Of a DNA stretch of 64,000 nucleotides, positions 18,833 through 27,110 are shown piece after piece. The notes under the pieces are model-generated. The model was given only the letters and a program-made list of their open reading frames with translations. It did not search any database and was not told where the DNA came from. The stretch comes from Candidatus Bathycorpusculum sp. (lineage in GTDB: Archaea; Thermoproteota; Bathyarchaeia; Bathyarchaeales; Bathycorpusculaceae). The DNA is taken from NCBI GenBank assembly GCA_009778385.1, contig WRJX01000105.1:124001-188000 (forward strand). The letters are read 5' to 3'. Both the position numbers and the translations under genes were made by a program. Position 1 is the first letter of the stretch; each line of letters opens with the position of its first letter.

Positions 18833-20947
18833 TTAAGGTCTTTGTATACTATGAGGGTGTCCTTTTGTAATGTTAGTGTTTTTGGAAGTACCTGGTTGAT
18901 AGACACACCATGGATCTTCTTTTAGGTAGTCACTTTTTGCCTCGGTTGGCACATGTAAGTCACCACAGTAATCTATGAAGTCGGATGAAAGACCGTAAGC
19001 TCTTGCTCTGCAGCCACCGCACAGCGTTTTGTAGTCGCATTCACCGCATTTGCCTGTCAGAGTGCTGGTATCACGTAGGGCTTTAAACATGTCAGCGTTT
19101 TTCCAGATTTCTTTGAAGCTTTCCTCGCGAACGTTTCCAACTTTGACTGGTAAGTATGGACATGGTGTTATGTCTCCGTTGGAATATATTCGGCAGTAAT
19201 ACATGCCTGCAATGCAGCCGCGTATCCATTGTCGCATGTCTAGACCCATTCCTTGGGCTATACGCATGAATTGAGGAGCACATGAAGGGCGCACGTTGAG
19301 TCGATGTTTTGACACTTTAGCGAAAGTGTTTGTTATCATGTTCTCATATTTTTGAGGAGAAATGTCATCTATTTTTATGCCTCTACCGGTGGGAACAAGG
19401 AAGAAAAGGTGAAAGTTTTCTACACCAATATTTTCGGAGAAACTCATTATATCATCGATTTGGTCGTAATTATCATGTGTTAGAGTTGTGTTAACTTGGA
19501 CTAGTATATTGTTAGCGCGCAACACTTTGATTGCGTTTACTGCTTTTTCCCAGCTACCTATGACACCACGAAAGTCATCATGTTGGGCTGCAATATGTGA
19601 GTCTATGCTGATTGAAACAGTAGTTATACCTGCTTTTTTGAGTTTTTTTGCAACTGTGTCATCAATTAAGCTGCCGTTGCTACCTAGACCCATTTTTAAA
19701 CCCTTGCTTGAACCGTACTCGATAAGCTCGTAAACATCTGGTCGTAGAAGTGGCTCGCCACCACTTAAAACCAGAAGGGGTTTGCTGACTTCACAGATTT
19801 GATCAATTAACCGTTTCCCTTCTTCAGTTGTTAACTCGTTTTCCAATTTTCTGTCTGTGGCATTAATATAACAATGACTACAGTTTAGGTTGCATTCACG
19901 AGTTACATTCCAAGACAAGATTAATGGAACAAAACGCGCCTTTTGTTGAGTCTCTTGGGAATAAGCAAGTTTTAGGTAGAAAGAACATATGCCATCTGAT
20001 GCCATAAGTTTTGGTTGCCAAAGGGTTAAGGGGAAAGGCATGACCGTTTCAAGCATTGCTTTAGCATGGGCAAGACAGAAGTTTTTGCAGAATAACGTTG
20101 ATACATCACTACTGATGTCAAGATTTTTTATTATATACTGGTGACTGCCATGTATTGGGCAGTTTAAGAAATCCATTTGACCATCAAGTGTTTCAATGGA
20201 CATAACGTTGTTGATATAATGGTCGCTTAGCATAACGGATTGCAATTTTTCCCTACGCATACCAACCTTTAACGTTACATCTAAAGCAATGTTAACAGTT
20301 TCTTGACCAAAATTATCTTTTACAGCATCCATTACATTTTGGATTTTTTCTGCCCCAAAAGTTTTGACAAGCACGTCAAGAGTAAGTAATCCTTTAATTG
20401 TTTCGTACTCCTGAATAAGACGCATTTTTGTAGCCATATTTGTCCATTCATGAAACAGTTCCTCAAGAGTAACACGTGCCGCATAATCCTGACTTGATAA
20501 CTGTCTTTCTAATATTTTGTATTTTTTAGCTAATTCTGAAAATAGAACGATTTTTTGTTCTGAATTTAACCGTTCTATAGCAATAGATGGATCCCCTCTT
20601 TTAAAACTAATTACACCATTTAGTAGTGTGTTGGCATCCTCTTCAAAAAGACTATAAAATCGGTCAAGATTATTTTGAATATAAGGCTGTTTAATATTTA
20701 ATTCTTCGAGTAGGATTTTGGTCTCTGACTCCATTTTTGTAACCATAGCCATGTGGTAAAGCAGTGAACCTGCCATTCCAGGATCAGTTTGTCTACCTAT
20801 TTTACCGTAAAAAATTTGGTTTGACAACTGCTTGGCTGTGTCATAATCCCCTACATCTATTGCTGCTTGCGCTTGGTTTAGCTTACTCTTCCTTTCTGTC
20901 AACAGCAAAGCCCATTTATGGCAATGCCGCTCATCATAATTGGTCAT
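18833..20947 (-). CDS. Multidomain radical SAM/SPASM protein (AhbC/AhbD/NirJ-like core)
   Basis: About 704 residues with at least three parts. Residues 1-165: helical, unrecognised. Residues about 165-325: resembles the L-2-amino-thiazoline-4-carboxylic acid hydrolase type of helical domain, with CPIHGSH and FCKNFCLAHA cysteines and histidines that could bind metal. Residues about 335-560: radical SAM core with CNLNCSHC near 352 and LSGGEPLLRPD. Residues about 575-690: SPASM-type C-terminus with CIAGMYYC, CPYL, CGECDYKTLCGGCRARA and a final DPWC, the pattern of alternative-heme-pathway enzymes AhbC/AhbD and NirJ. Its reaction is unknown. GGTGG 7 bases upstream supports the ATG at 20947 over a TTG at 20962. 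No heme genes adjacent. Confidence 0.8.
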   Translation of the reverse strand: MTNYDERHCHKWALLLTERKSKLNQAQAAIDVGDYDTAKQLSNQIFYGKIGRQTDPGMAGSLLYHMAMVTKMESETKILLEELNIKQPYIQNNLDRFYSLFEEDANTLLNGVISFKRGDPSIAIERLNSEQKIVLFSELAKKYKILERQLSSQDYAARVTLEELFHEWTNMATKMRLIQEYETIKGLLTLDVLVKTFGAEKIQNVMDAVKDNFGQETVNIALDVTLKVGMRREKLQSVMLSDHYINNVMSIETLDGQMDFLNCPIHGSHQYIIKNLDISSDVSTLFCKNFCLAHAKAMLETVMPFPLTLWQPKLMASDGICSFYLKLAYSQETQQKARFVPLILSWNVTRECNLNCSHCYINATDRKLENELTTEEGKRLIDQICEVSKPLLVLSGGEPLLRPDVYELIEYGSSKGLKMGLGSNGSLIDDTVAKKLKKAGITTVSISIDSHIAAQHDDFRGVIGSWEKAVNAIKVLRANNILVQVNTTLTHDNYDQIDDIMSFSENIGVENFHLFFLVPTGRGIKIDDISPQKYENMITNTFAKVSKHRLNVRPSCAPQFMRIAQGMGLDMRQWIRGCIAGMYYCRIYSNGDITPCPYLPVKVGNVREESFKEIWKNADMFKALRDTSTLTGKCGECDYKTLCGGCRARAYGLSSDFIDYCGDLHVPTEAKSDYLKEDPWCVYQPGTSKNTNITKGHPHSIQRP

Positions 20948-21109
20948 TTGCAATCCACCCAAATTAAAGTGGAGAAAGAAGGCTCTAAGAGTATATAAGG
21001 TAGCAGTATATCAGTTGCTAAAAAATGTATCATCGTTAGCTGCAGATGAATTCGATAAACTAATTAAGTGCCAATGTGAACATACCGAGACAATAACAGG
21101 TGAAAATGT

Positions 21110-21403
21110 TTGGATTTAAGCTTTGACTTAGTTTACGCTTTAATTGGTTTCCTCATAATGCTGGGCATACTTGGCGGCATCGGAATAAACAAACCAAGAG
21201 GTATGAGCGTTAAAACCTGGTGTATTGGCTACCTTACAGTCGCAATCGGCTTTGACATACTAGTTGTTTTAGGCTTAGTAGGCAACTATGCACCGCTAAA
21301 CAACTTGCTGATTGGGCTTTCTGCAGGTGCCGCCACAGGCTTAGCAGTCCACGTTATGCATCATATAGACGAGGAAGGCGAACACCCAACCATTATGGGT
21401 TAA
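21110..21403 (+). CDS. Small membrane protein with three helices, TTG start
   Basis: 97 residues: hydrophobic stretches at about 7-25, 36-58 and 64-82, ending in HVMHHIDEEGEHPTIMG. Family not recognised. The start is TTG at 21110: an in-frame TGA at 21101 excludes anything upstream, and GGTGA at 21099-21103 is a good Shine-Dalgarno 6 bases before it. The His/Glu-rich tail could bind metal, but that is speculation. Confidence 0.65.
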   Translation: MDLSFDLVYALIGFLIMLGILGGIGINKPRGMSVKTWCIGYLTVAIGFDILVVLGLVGNYAPLNNLLIGLSAGAATGLAVHVMHHIDEEGEHPTIMG

Positions 21404-21423
21404 TCTCACCCACTTTTTCAGGG

Positions 21424-22662
21424 TTAACATTTAAGCAATTCAGTAAATAGTGTAAAATAATCTCTTAAATGCCTAATTATTAAAAAATTCTCTCGCACAA
21501 ACTCTTTACCCTTTTTCCCCATCTGTTGCGCTAATTCAGGATGCTTTAATAAATAAACGGTGCGATCAGCAGCTTGCTCAACAGTTTCAACCATAAAACC
21601 AGTTGTACCATCTTGGATTTGAAGCGGAATTCCGCCGACATGCCTTGCCACCACTGGAACACCCTTCCAAAGGGCTTCAGTCACCGTTAATCCAAAACCT
21701 TCGCGAGTCGACATCTGCAAAACCACTTGCGAAGCTCGCTGAAAAGCGTTAACCTCCAAATCTTTAACATCTTTTAAATCTGTAAGTAAATATACATCTG
21801 AATCTTCGCAAGCATGCCGAGCAGTTTTTTCAAAATATAGCCACCCTTCTGGGTCATCAGCAGCCATTCCTGCAATTAATAGTAGCTGCACATTAGGAAT
21901 CTCCTTTTTAACAAGACGATAGACATCAATTGTACCTAAAGGATCCTTCCAAGGGTCAAATCGGCCAACCTGAGTAATAATCGGCTGATCAGGTTTAACA
22001 TCATACCGATCCAGTATAGACAAAACTTCGTTATCGTTTAATTCGCGATTTTTATCACAAAGGGGATTTATTGAGGGTGGCCTAATGGTAAGCATCGGTA
22101 CAGTAAGACTAGGAATAACATACTCTTTAGCGGTGAATATTGCCGCATCATATCGATTAATGTATTGTTCGAGAAAGTTCCAAACCGCCAAGCTGGGAGT
22201 CGAGAGATCAATATGACAACGCCATATCCATTTGTTCATTTTATTAGGATGAAACTGTATCATAGCGGCCGGTTGGTTATCATGAACCATCACAATATCA
22301 GTATCTATAATCGCTGATTCACTGTTCATACGATTGTATTCAAGATATGTGTACTCCTCCTCTTTGGTTAACAGCAGATTAGCACCTTGTAATGCGTTAT
22401 GAATTTTTTTTGTGGTGTTAAAAAATGGCAGATCACCATGGATAACTTCCCAATGTACCTCTAAACCTGCGTCACGCATAAGCGGAATCATACTGTGCAA
22501 AACTTCAGCCACACCACCTCCAAAAGCAGTAGAGTTCACGTGTGTAACAGATTTTCCTTTAAGCCGCTCAGCTAAAGCTTTGACCTCTTCAACGGCTGTT
22601 TCCCCAACAATCGAAACATAATCATTAAGCTCGATTTTCCGATTTAGTTCAACATGTAACAT
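21424..22662 (-). CDS. treT: Trehalose glycosyltransferring synthase TreT (GT4)
   Basis: Joins a nucleotide-sugar glucose to glucose to make trehalose, or runs in reverse. GT4 features: HVNSTAFGGGVAEVLHS at the start (the glycine-rich donor loop), WRCHIDLSTPS, TQVGRFDPWKDPLG, STREGFGLTVTEALWKGVPVV and GGIPLQI. The frame runs on to 22773 with an unlikely hydrophobic extension; MLHVELNRK at 22662 is the family-like start. It diverges from treZ, so both trehalose routes share one control region. Confidence 0.9.
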   Translation of the reverse strand: MLHVELNRKIELNDYVSIVGETAVEEVKALAERLKGKSVTHVNSTAFGGGVAEVLHSMIPLMRDAGLEVHWEVIHGDLPFFNTTKKIHNALQGANLLLTKEEEYTYLEYNRMNSESAIIDTDIVMVHDNQPAAMIQFHPNKMNKWIWRCHIDLSTPSLAVWNFLEQYINRYDAAIFTAKEYVIPSLTVPMLTIRPPSINPLCDKNRELNDNEVLSILDRYDVKPDQPIITQVGRFDPWKDPLGTIDVYRLVKKEIPNVQLLLIAGMAADDPEGWLYFEKTARHACEDSDVYLLTDLKDVKDLEVNAFQRASQVVLQMSTREGFGLTVTEALWKGVPVVARHVGGIPLQIQDGTTGFMVETVEQAADRTVYLLKHPELAQQMGKKGKEFVRENFLIIRHLRDYFTLFTELLKC

Positions 22663-22808
22663 AAAAAACACCAAAAAGCTAACGTGAAATGTCTCTAAAA
22701 CTTGAACAAAATAATTATTAGCCGCCAGCAATAATAACATTATTGAAGTTTTAACGGTAAATAATACCAACAATGTTCCGCCATTTTTCAGTAACTATTT
22801 CTCCGCTT

Positions 22809-22824
22809 TTTAACCGCCGTTAAA
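22809..22824. promoter_or_regulatory. Palindromic operator candidate between treT and treZ
   Basis: Perfect inverted repeat TTTAAC-N4-GTTAAA located 29 bases before the treZ ATG, in the divergent control region. A related half-palindrome TTTTAACGGTAAA lies at 22750-22762 nearer to treT. The placement suits a sugar-responsive repressor such as a TrmB-type regulator, but no regulator gene is adjacent. Confidence 0.35.
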
Positions 22825-22852
22825 CTTACAAAACAAAAAAAAGGATAAACAG

Positions 22853-24670
22853 ATGCGCATTGGAACCACTTATCATAAAAACAATTGCGAATTCACAGTA
22901 TGGGCTCCAAACGTTACCAACGTAAAATTAACACTTGAAGATAACAAACAATCAATTGACATGGCTAAAGTGGGAAACGGTTACTGGACAACACTGCTAA
23001 AACAGGTTGAGCCAGAGTTAAAATATATGTTTCAGCTTGACGCCAAATCAGCCAAGCCAGACCCAGCATCACATTTTCAGCCAGAAGGAGTCTTTGGCCC
23101 CTCATTAGCGATAAATCATGAAAAATATACATGGAAAGACACTTCTTGGCACGGACTAGAGTTCAAAGAACTAATTTTTTATGAGGTTCACGTTGGAACC
23201 TTCACACCTCAAGGTACACTATCAGCCATGCAAAACAGAATAGCAGAGCTGGCCGATTTTGGAGTAAACGCAATCGAACTAATGCCAGTCACACAGTTCT
23301 CAGGTAGTCGAGGCTGGGGTTATGATAGTGTTTTTCCATTTGCTCTTCAAAACAGTTACGGCGTACCCGATGACCTAAAAGGCTTAGTTGACGAATGCCA
23401 CGACCGGGGGATAGCAGTTTTTCTTGACTTTGTGTATAACCACATTGGACCTGAGGGGAACATTCTAAATGATTATGCACCCTACTTTGTCAATAATCGT
23501 ATGACCACTTGGGGACCAAACCTCAACGTTGATGGCCCAAACAGTTTTGGAGTACGAAACTATTTTTTGGAAAACACCCTGCATTGGTTCCGTGACTATC
23601 ACATTGACGGCATACGATTGGATGCTATACTTTGGATAGCTGACATCAGTCCTAAGCATTTTCTTGCTGAACTAAACCAATCAGTTGCAAAATACGCACA
23701 AGAAATAGGACGACGATTGTATATGATTGCTGAAACGGGCTATAATGAACCAGCAGTTCTAACATCGATAGATAAAGATGGATACGGTTTTAACGCACAA
23801 TGGCTGGATGATTATCATCATGCTCTTTTCAGTCAATTAACAGGCGAAAACAAAAGTTACTACACAGGCTTTATCAAGTTGGAGGATTTAGTGGATGCTT
23901 TAACTGACGCTTACGTGTACGTTAAAAAACCACCAGAATTCAGACGCCGTGGGTCAGAGGAGTTTTTTCGGCAGATTCCGGCTTACAAGTTTGTAGTTTT
24001 CAGTCAAAATCATGACCAAATCGGCAACCGGTTATGGGGAGATCGGCTAGTAAGTATTTCCGGTTATGAAGCGGTTAAAGTGGCTGCGGGATTAATTTTG
24101 TTGTCTCCCTATGTTCCTCTTCTTTTTATGGGAGAAGAATACGGTGATATTACGCCCTTTTTGTTTTTCACTGATTATCAAGGTAAAGAGTTAGCAGAAA
24201 AGATTAGGGAAGAAAGAAGAAAAGAATTCACTGAATTCCAGTGGATCGGTGACCTACCTGATCCCCAAAACCCTGAATGGTTTACTAAATCAAAAATTCA
24301 ATGGGAAAAACGTAGACAAGGCATCACAGGTAAAATCACGGAGTACTATAAAACATTGATTAATTTGAGAAAAAAGGTGCCTTCTCTTCAAGCCGATGAA
24401 TACCGTAACATCAAAACAGTAAACACCCAAGGAAAGGTTTTGTTAATCGAAAAACAAAAAAATACTTCAAAAGCATTAATCATAGCTAATCTAGGCAACG
24501 AAACACAAAGTCTCCAAATCCCTAGTGGATTAAACAGCCAAAAAGTTTTAGATTCAACCGACCTAATTTTTGGAGGGCCAGGAAGTGGGCTCCCAGAAAA
24601 ATTCTTGCCAAGTATGAATGTGCCAAGTTTATGTTTTGCAGTCTATCTAAATCAGGAGTCATTCACATGA
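22853..24670 (+). CDS. treZ: Malto-oligosyltrehalose trehalohydrolase TreZ (GH13)
   Basis: Releases trehalose from the reducing end of maltooligosyl-trehalose made by TreY. N-terminal early-set domain (FTVWAPNVTNVKLTL), then the GH13 barrel: LMPVTQFSGSRGWGYDSV, DFVYNHIGPEGN, nucleophile Asp near residue 255 in GIRLDAI, acid Glu near 293 in IAETGYNEP, and NHDQIGNR near 387. 605 residues is normal. The stop overlaps the next start as ATGA. Confidence 0.95.
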   Translation: MRIGTTYHKNNCEFTVWAPNVTNVKLTLEDNKQSIDMAKVGNGYWTTLLKQVEPELKYMFQLDAKSAKPDPASHFQPEGVFGPSLAINHEKYTWKDTSWHGLEFKELIFYEVHVGTFTPQGTLSAMQNRIAELADFGVNAIELMPVTQFSGSRGWGYDSVFPFALQNSYGVPDDLKGLVDECHDRGIAVFLDFVYNHIGPEGNILNDYAPYFVNNRMTTWGPNLNVDGPNSFGVRNYFLENTLHWFRDYHIDGIRLDAILWIADISPKHFLAELNQSVAKYAQEIGRRLYMIAETGYNEPAVLTSIDKDGYGFNAQWLDDYHHALFSQLTGENKSYYTGFIKLEDLVDALTDAYVYVKKPPEFRRRGSEEFFRQIPAYKFVVFSQNHDQIGNRLWGDRLVSISGYEAVKVAAGLILLSPYVPLLFMGEEYGDITPFLFFTDYQGKELAEKIREERRKEFTEFQWIGDLPDPQNPEWFTKSKIQWEKRRQGITGKITEYYKTLINLRKKVPSLQADEYRNIKTVNTQGKVLLIEKQKNTSKALIIANLGNETQSLQIPSGLNSQKVLDSTDLIFGGPGSGLPEKFLPSMNVPSLCFAVYLNQESFT

Positions 24671-27108
24671 GCAGTAACCAGTTCATTTGCATTCATGGAC
24701 ATTTTTATCAGCCACCACGCGAAAACCCGTGGCTGGAAGAAGTGGAAATTCAAGAATCGGCAACCCCATATCATGACTGGAACGAACGCGTAACTGCTGA
24801 ATGCTATGCACCTAACGCTTTTTCCCGTATAATGGATCCTTCATGGCGAATAATCGGTTTAATTAACAATTACTCCAAAATAAGCTTCAACTTTGGTCCA
24901 ACCTTGCTTTACTGGTTATCACGCCATAACCCAGCAGTTTACGAGTCTATACTAAACGCAGACAAAGAAAGCATGAAAAACTTTTCAGGTCACGGCTCTG
25001 CCATCGCACAGGTTTACAATCACATGATTATGCCCTTAGCAAACCGTAGAGATAAAGAAACACAGGTTAAATGGGCAATTAAAGATTTTGAGTCACATTT
25101 TGATCGGCACTCTTGGGGCATGTGGCTTCCTGAAACAGCTGTAGATATTGAAACGCTCGAGGTGCTAGCAGAAAACAGCATAAAATTCACGATTCTGTCG
25201 CCCCATCAAGCCGCCAGATATCGTAAAATCGGTGACAAAAAATGGATTCAAACATCTGAAAAACCAATCGACCCAAAAAAAGTATATCAATGTAATCTAC
25301 CTTCAGGAAAAACAATACGTTTATTCTTTTTTGATAAGCAAACAGCTAACGATATTGCTTTTGGTAATCTACTTGAAAGCGGTGAGGCTTTTGCTAAACG
25401 GCTCACAGATTCGTTTAAAACTGATGCCACTAAAGGTTTAATCGAATCAGTAGCAAGTGACGGAGAACTCTACGGGCACCATCATCCACACGGCGACATG
25501 ACCTTAGCCTACTGCTTATACTATATAGAAGAAAAAAAGCTTGCAAAAATAACAAACTTTTCTGAATTCTTAGATAACAATTCACCAGAGTATGAAGTTG
25601 AAATTATCGAAAACACTTCATGGAGTTGCATTCACGGAGTGGAACGTTGGAGAAACAACTGTGGCTGCAAAAATGATCCTAAACGCAACTGGAATCAAGA
25701 ATGGCGCAAACCACTACGCGAATCCATGAACTGGCTAAGAGACCAACTTTCCAAAGGATTTGAAACGGCAACAGCAGAGTACCTTAAAGACCCATGGAAC
25801 GCTCGAAACAATTACATTAAAGTAATCTTGGACAGGTCAAAAGAATGCAGAGACGAATTTTTAGCTGAGGAAGCAAAAAAATCGTTAAACGATTATGAAA
25901 AACGTAAAGTAATTAAACTCCTTGAGATGGAACGACATGTACTTTTGACTTTTACAAGTTGTGGCTGGTTTTTCGACGAAGTTAGTGGTATCGAAACAGT
26001 ACAGGTGATGATGTATGCTGCTCGCGCCATGCAGCTTGCCAAGGAACTTTTAGGTTTAGACTTAGAAAATCAATACATTAAAATGCTGGCCCAAGCTCCA
26101 AGCAATATTGCTGAATTTTTAAATGGTGAGAAAGTCTATAACACTCTTGTTAGACCAGCAATTGTTGATTTCGCCAAAATTGGCGCCCAAAGCACGATTA
26201 TCACGCTTTTTTCACCTAATTTAAACACTAAAATGTTGACCACACAAATGCCTAATTGTTATTTCAAAGTTACACAAAAAGAACTTGACGTACGAGATGA
26301 CGGAAAATTCCGTCTAATAATAAACAACACATCAGTTTATTCAGGAATAACCCTTGACGAACAAACACTTGGATGCGCAGCAATTTGGTTAGGTGACCAC
26401 AACGTGAGTTGTGGAACAATGCCTAACATGCAACAAGAAAGATTCAACTCGATGAAAACTGAACTCTTAGGAAGTTTTGAGAAGGGGCAGATTAGCGAAA
26501 TTATCTTTTCCTTGTCAAAATATTTTGGTGAAAACAATTACTCGCTAAATGACATGTTCAGAGATGATCAACAATGCATACTGGATTTTATTGTTGAAGA
26601 CACCCTAGAAAAGACTCGAGAACTCTATGATATAATTTACAGAGATAATTCAACGTTAATGCGGTTTATGAAGGAAAACAGAATTCCCCCACCGCGACCT
26701 TTCTGTTCAGCCGCAGAAATAATTTTAGAAATGGAAATTGAAGAAGCCTTAACCGCTGACAACATAGACATAGAACACCTACAAAGTTTGGTTGCAAACT
26801 CTAAGAGTTTCGCAGTTAATTTAAACTCTGAATTGTTAACTTTTGAAGCAAGCGAAAAAATAACAGAAGAATTTAACAAACTTCAAAATAATCCAGAAGA
26901 CATACAAAAAATCAAAAATATCACAAACCTAATCACACACATTAACGAGCTACAGTTAAATCTGAATCTTTGGCAGTCGCAAAACATCGCGTTTACACTT
27001 GCAGAAAAACTGTTTCAAGCAATGAAGACACGGCAGGATGAAGCAGCACACATATGGGTTTCAAGTTTTCGACAGTTATGTGAGTTAATTGGAATACGGC
27101 TGGATTAA
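24667..27108 (+). CDS. GH57 glycoside hydrolase with DUF3536 (amylase/branching type)
   Basis: Large GH57 protein of about 813 residues. N-terminal signature CIHGHFYQPPRENPW, candidate nucleophile Glu near residue 155 in GMWLPETAVD, and acid Asp near 265 in ASDGELYGHHH match GH57 motifs 1, 3 and 4. The C-terminal half (LTFTSCGWFFDEVSG, then a helical region) is the DUF3536-type part. Family members act on alpha-glucans; the exact reaction is unknown. Start chosen at 24667 because it overlaps the treZ stop as ATGA. Its place between treZ and treY suggests it prepares glucan chains for TreY. Confidence 0.87.
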   Translation: MSSNQFICIHGHFYQPPRENPWLEEVEIQESATPYHDWNERVTAECYAPNAFSRIMDPSWRIIGLINNYSKISFNFGPTLLYWLSRHNPAVYESILNADKESMKNFSGHGSAIAQVYNHMIMPLANRRDKETQVKWAIKDFESHFDRHSWGMWLPETAVDIETLEVLAENSIKFTILSPHQAARYRKIGDKKWIQTSEKPIDPKKVYQCNLPSGKTIRLFFFDKQTANDIAFGNLLESGEAFAKRLTDSFKTDATKGLIESVASDGELYGHHHPHGDMTLAYCLYYIEEKKLAKITNFSEFLDNNSPEYEVEIIENTSWSCIHGVERWRNNCGCKNDPKRNWNQEWRKPLRESMNWLRDQLSKGFETATAEYLKDPWNARNNYIKVILDRSKECRDEFLAEEAKKSLNDYEKRKVIKLLEMERHVLLTFTSCGWFFDEVSGIETVQVMMYAARAMQLAKELLGLDLENQYIKMLAQAPSNIAEFLNGEKVYNTLVRPAIVDFAKIGAQSTIITLFSPNLNTKMLTTQMPNCYFKVTQKELDVRDDGKFRLIINNTSVYSGITLDEQTLGCAAIWLGDHNVSCGTMPNMQQERFNSMKTELLGSFEKGQISEIIFSLSKYFGENNYSLNDMFRDDQQCILDFIVEDTLEKTRELYDIIYRDNSTLMRFMKENRIPPPRPFCSAAEIILEMEIEEALTADNIDIEHLQSLVANSKSFAVNLNSELLTFEASEKITEEFNKLQNNPEDIQKIKNITNLITHINELQLNLNLWQSQNIAFTLAEKLFQAMKTRQDEAAHIWVSSFRQLCELIGIRLD

Positions 27109-27110
27109 CC

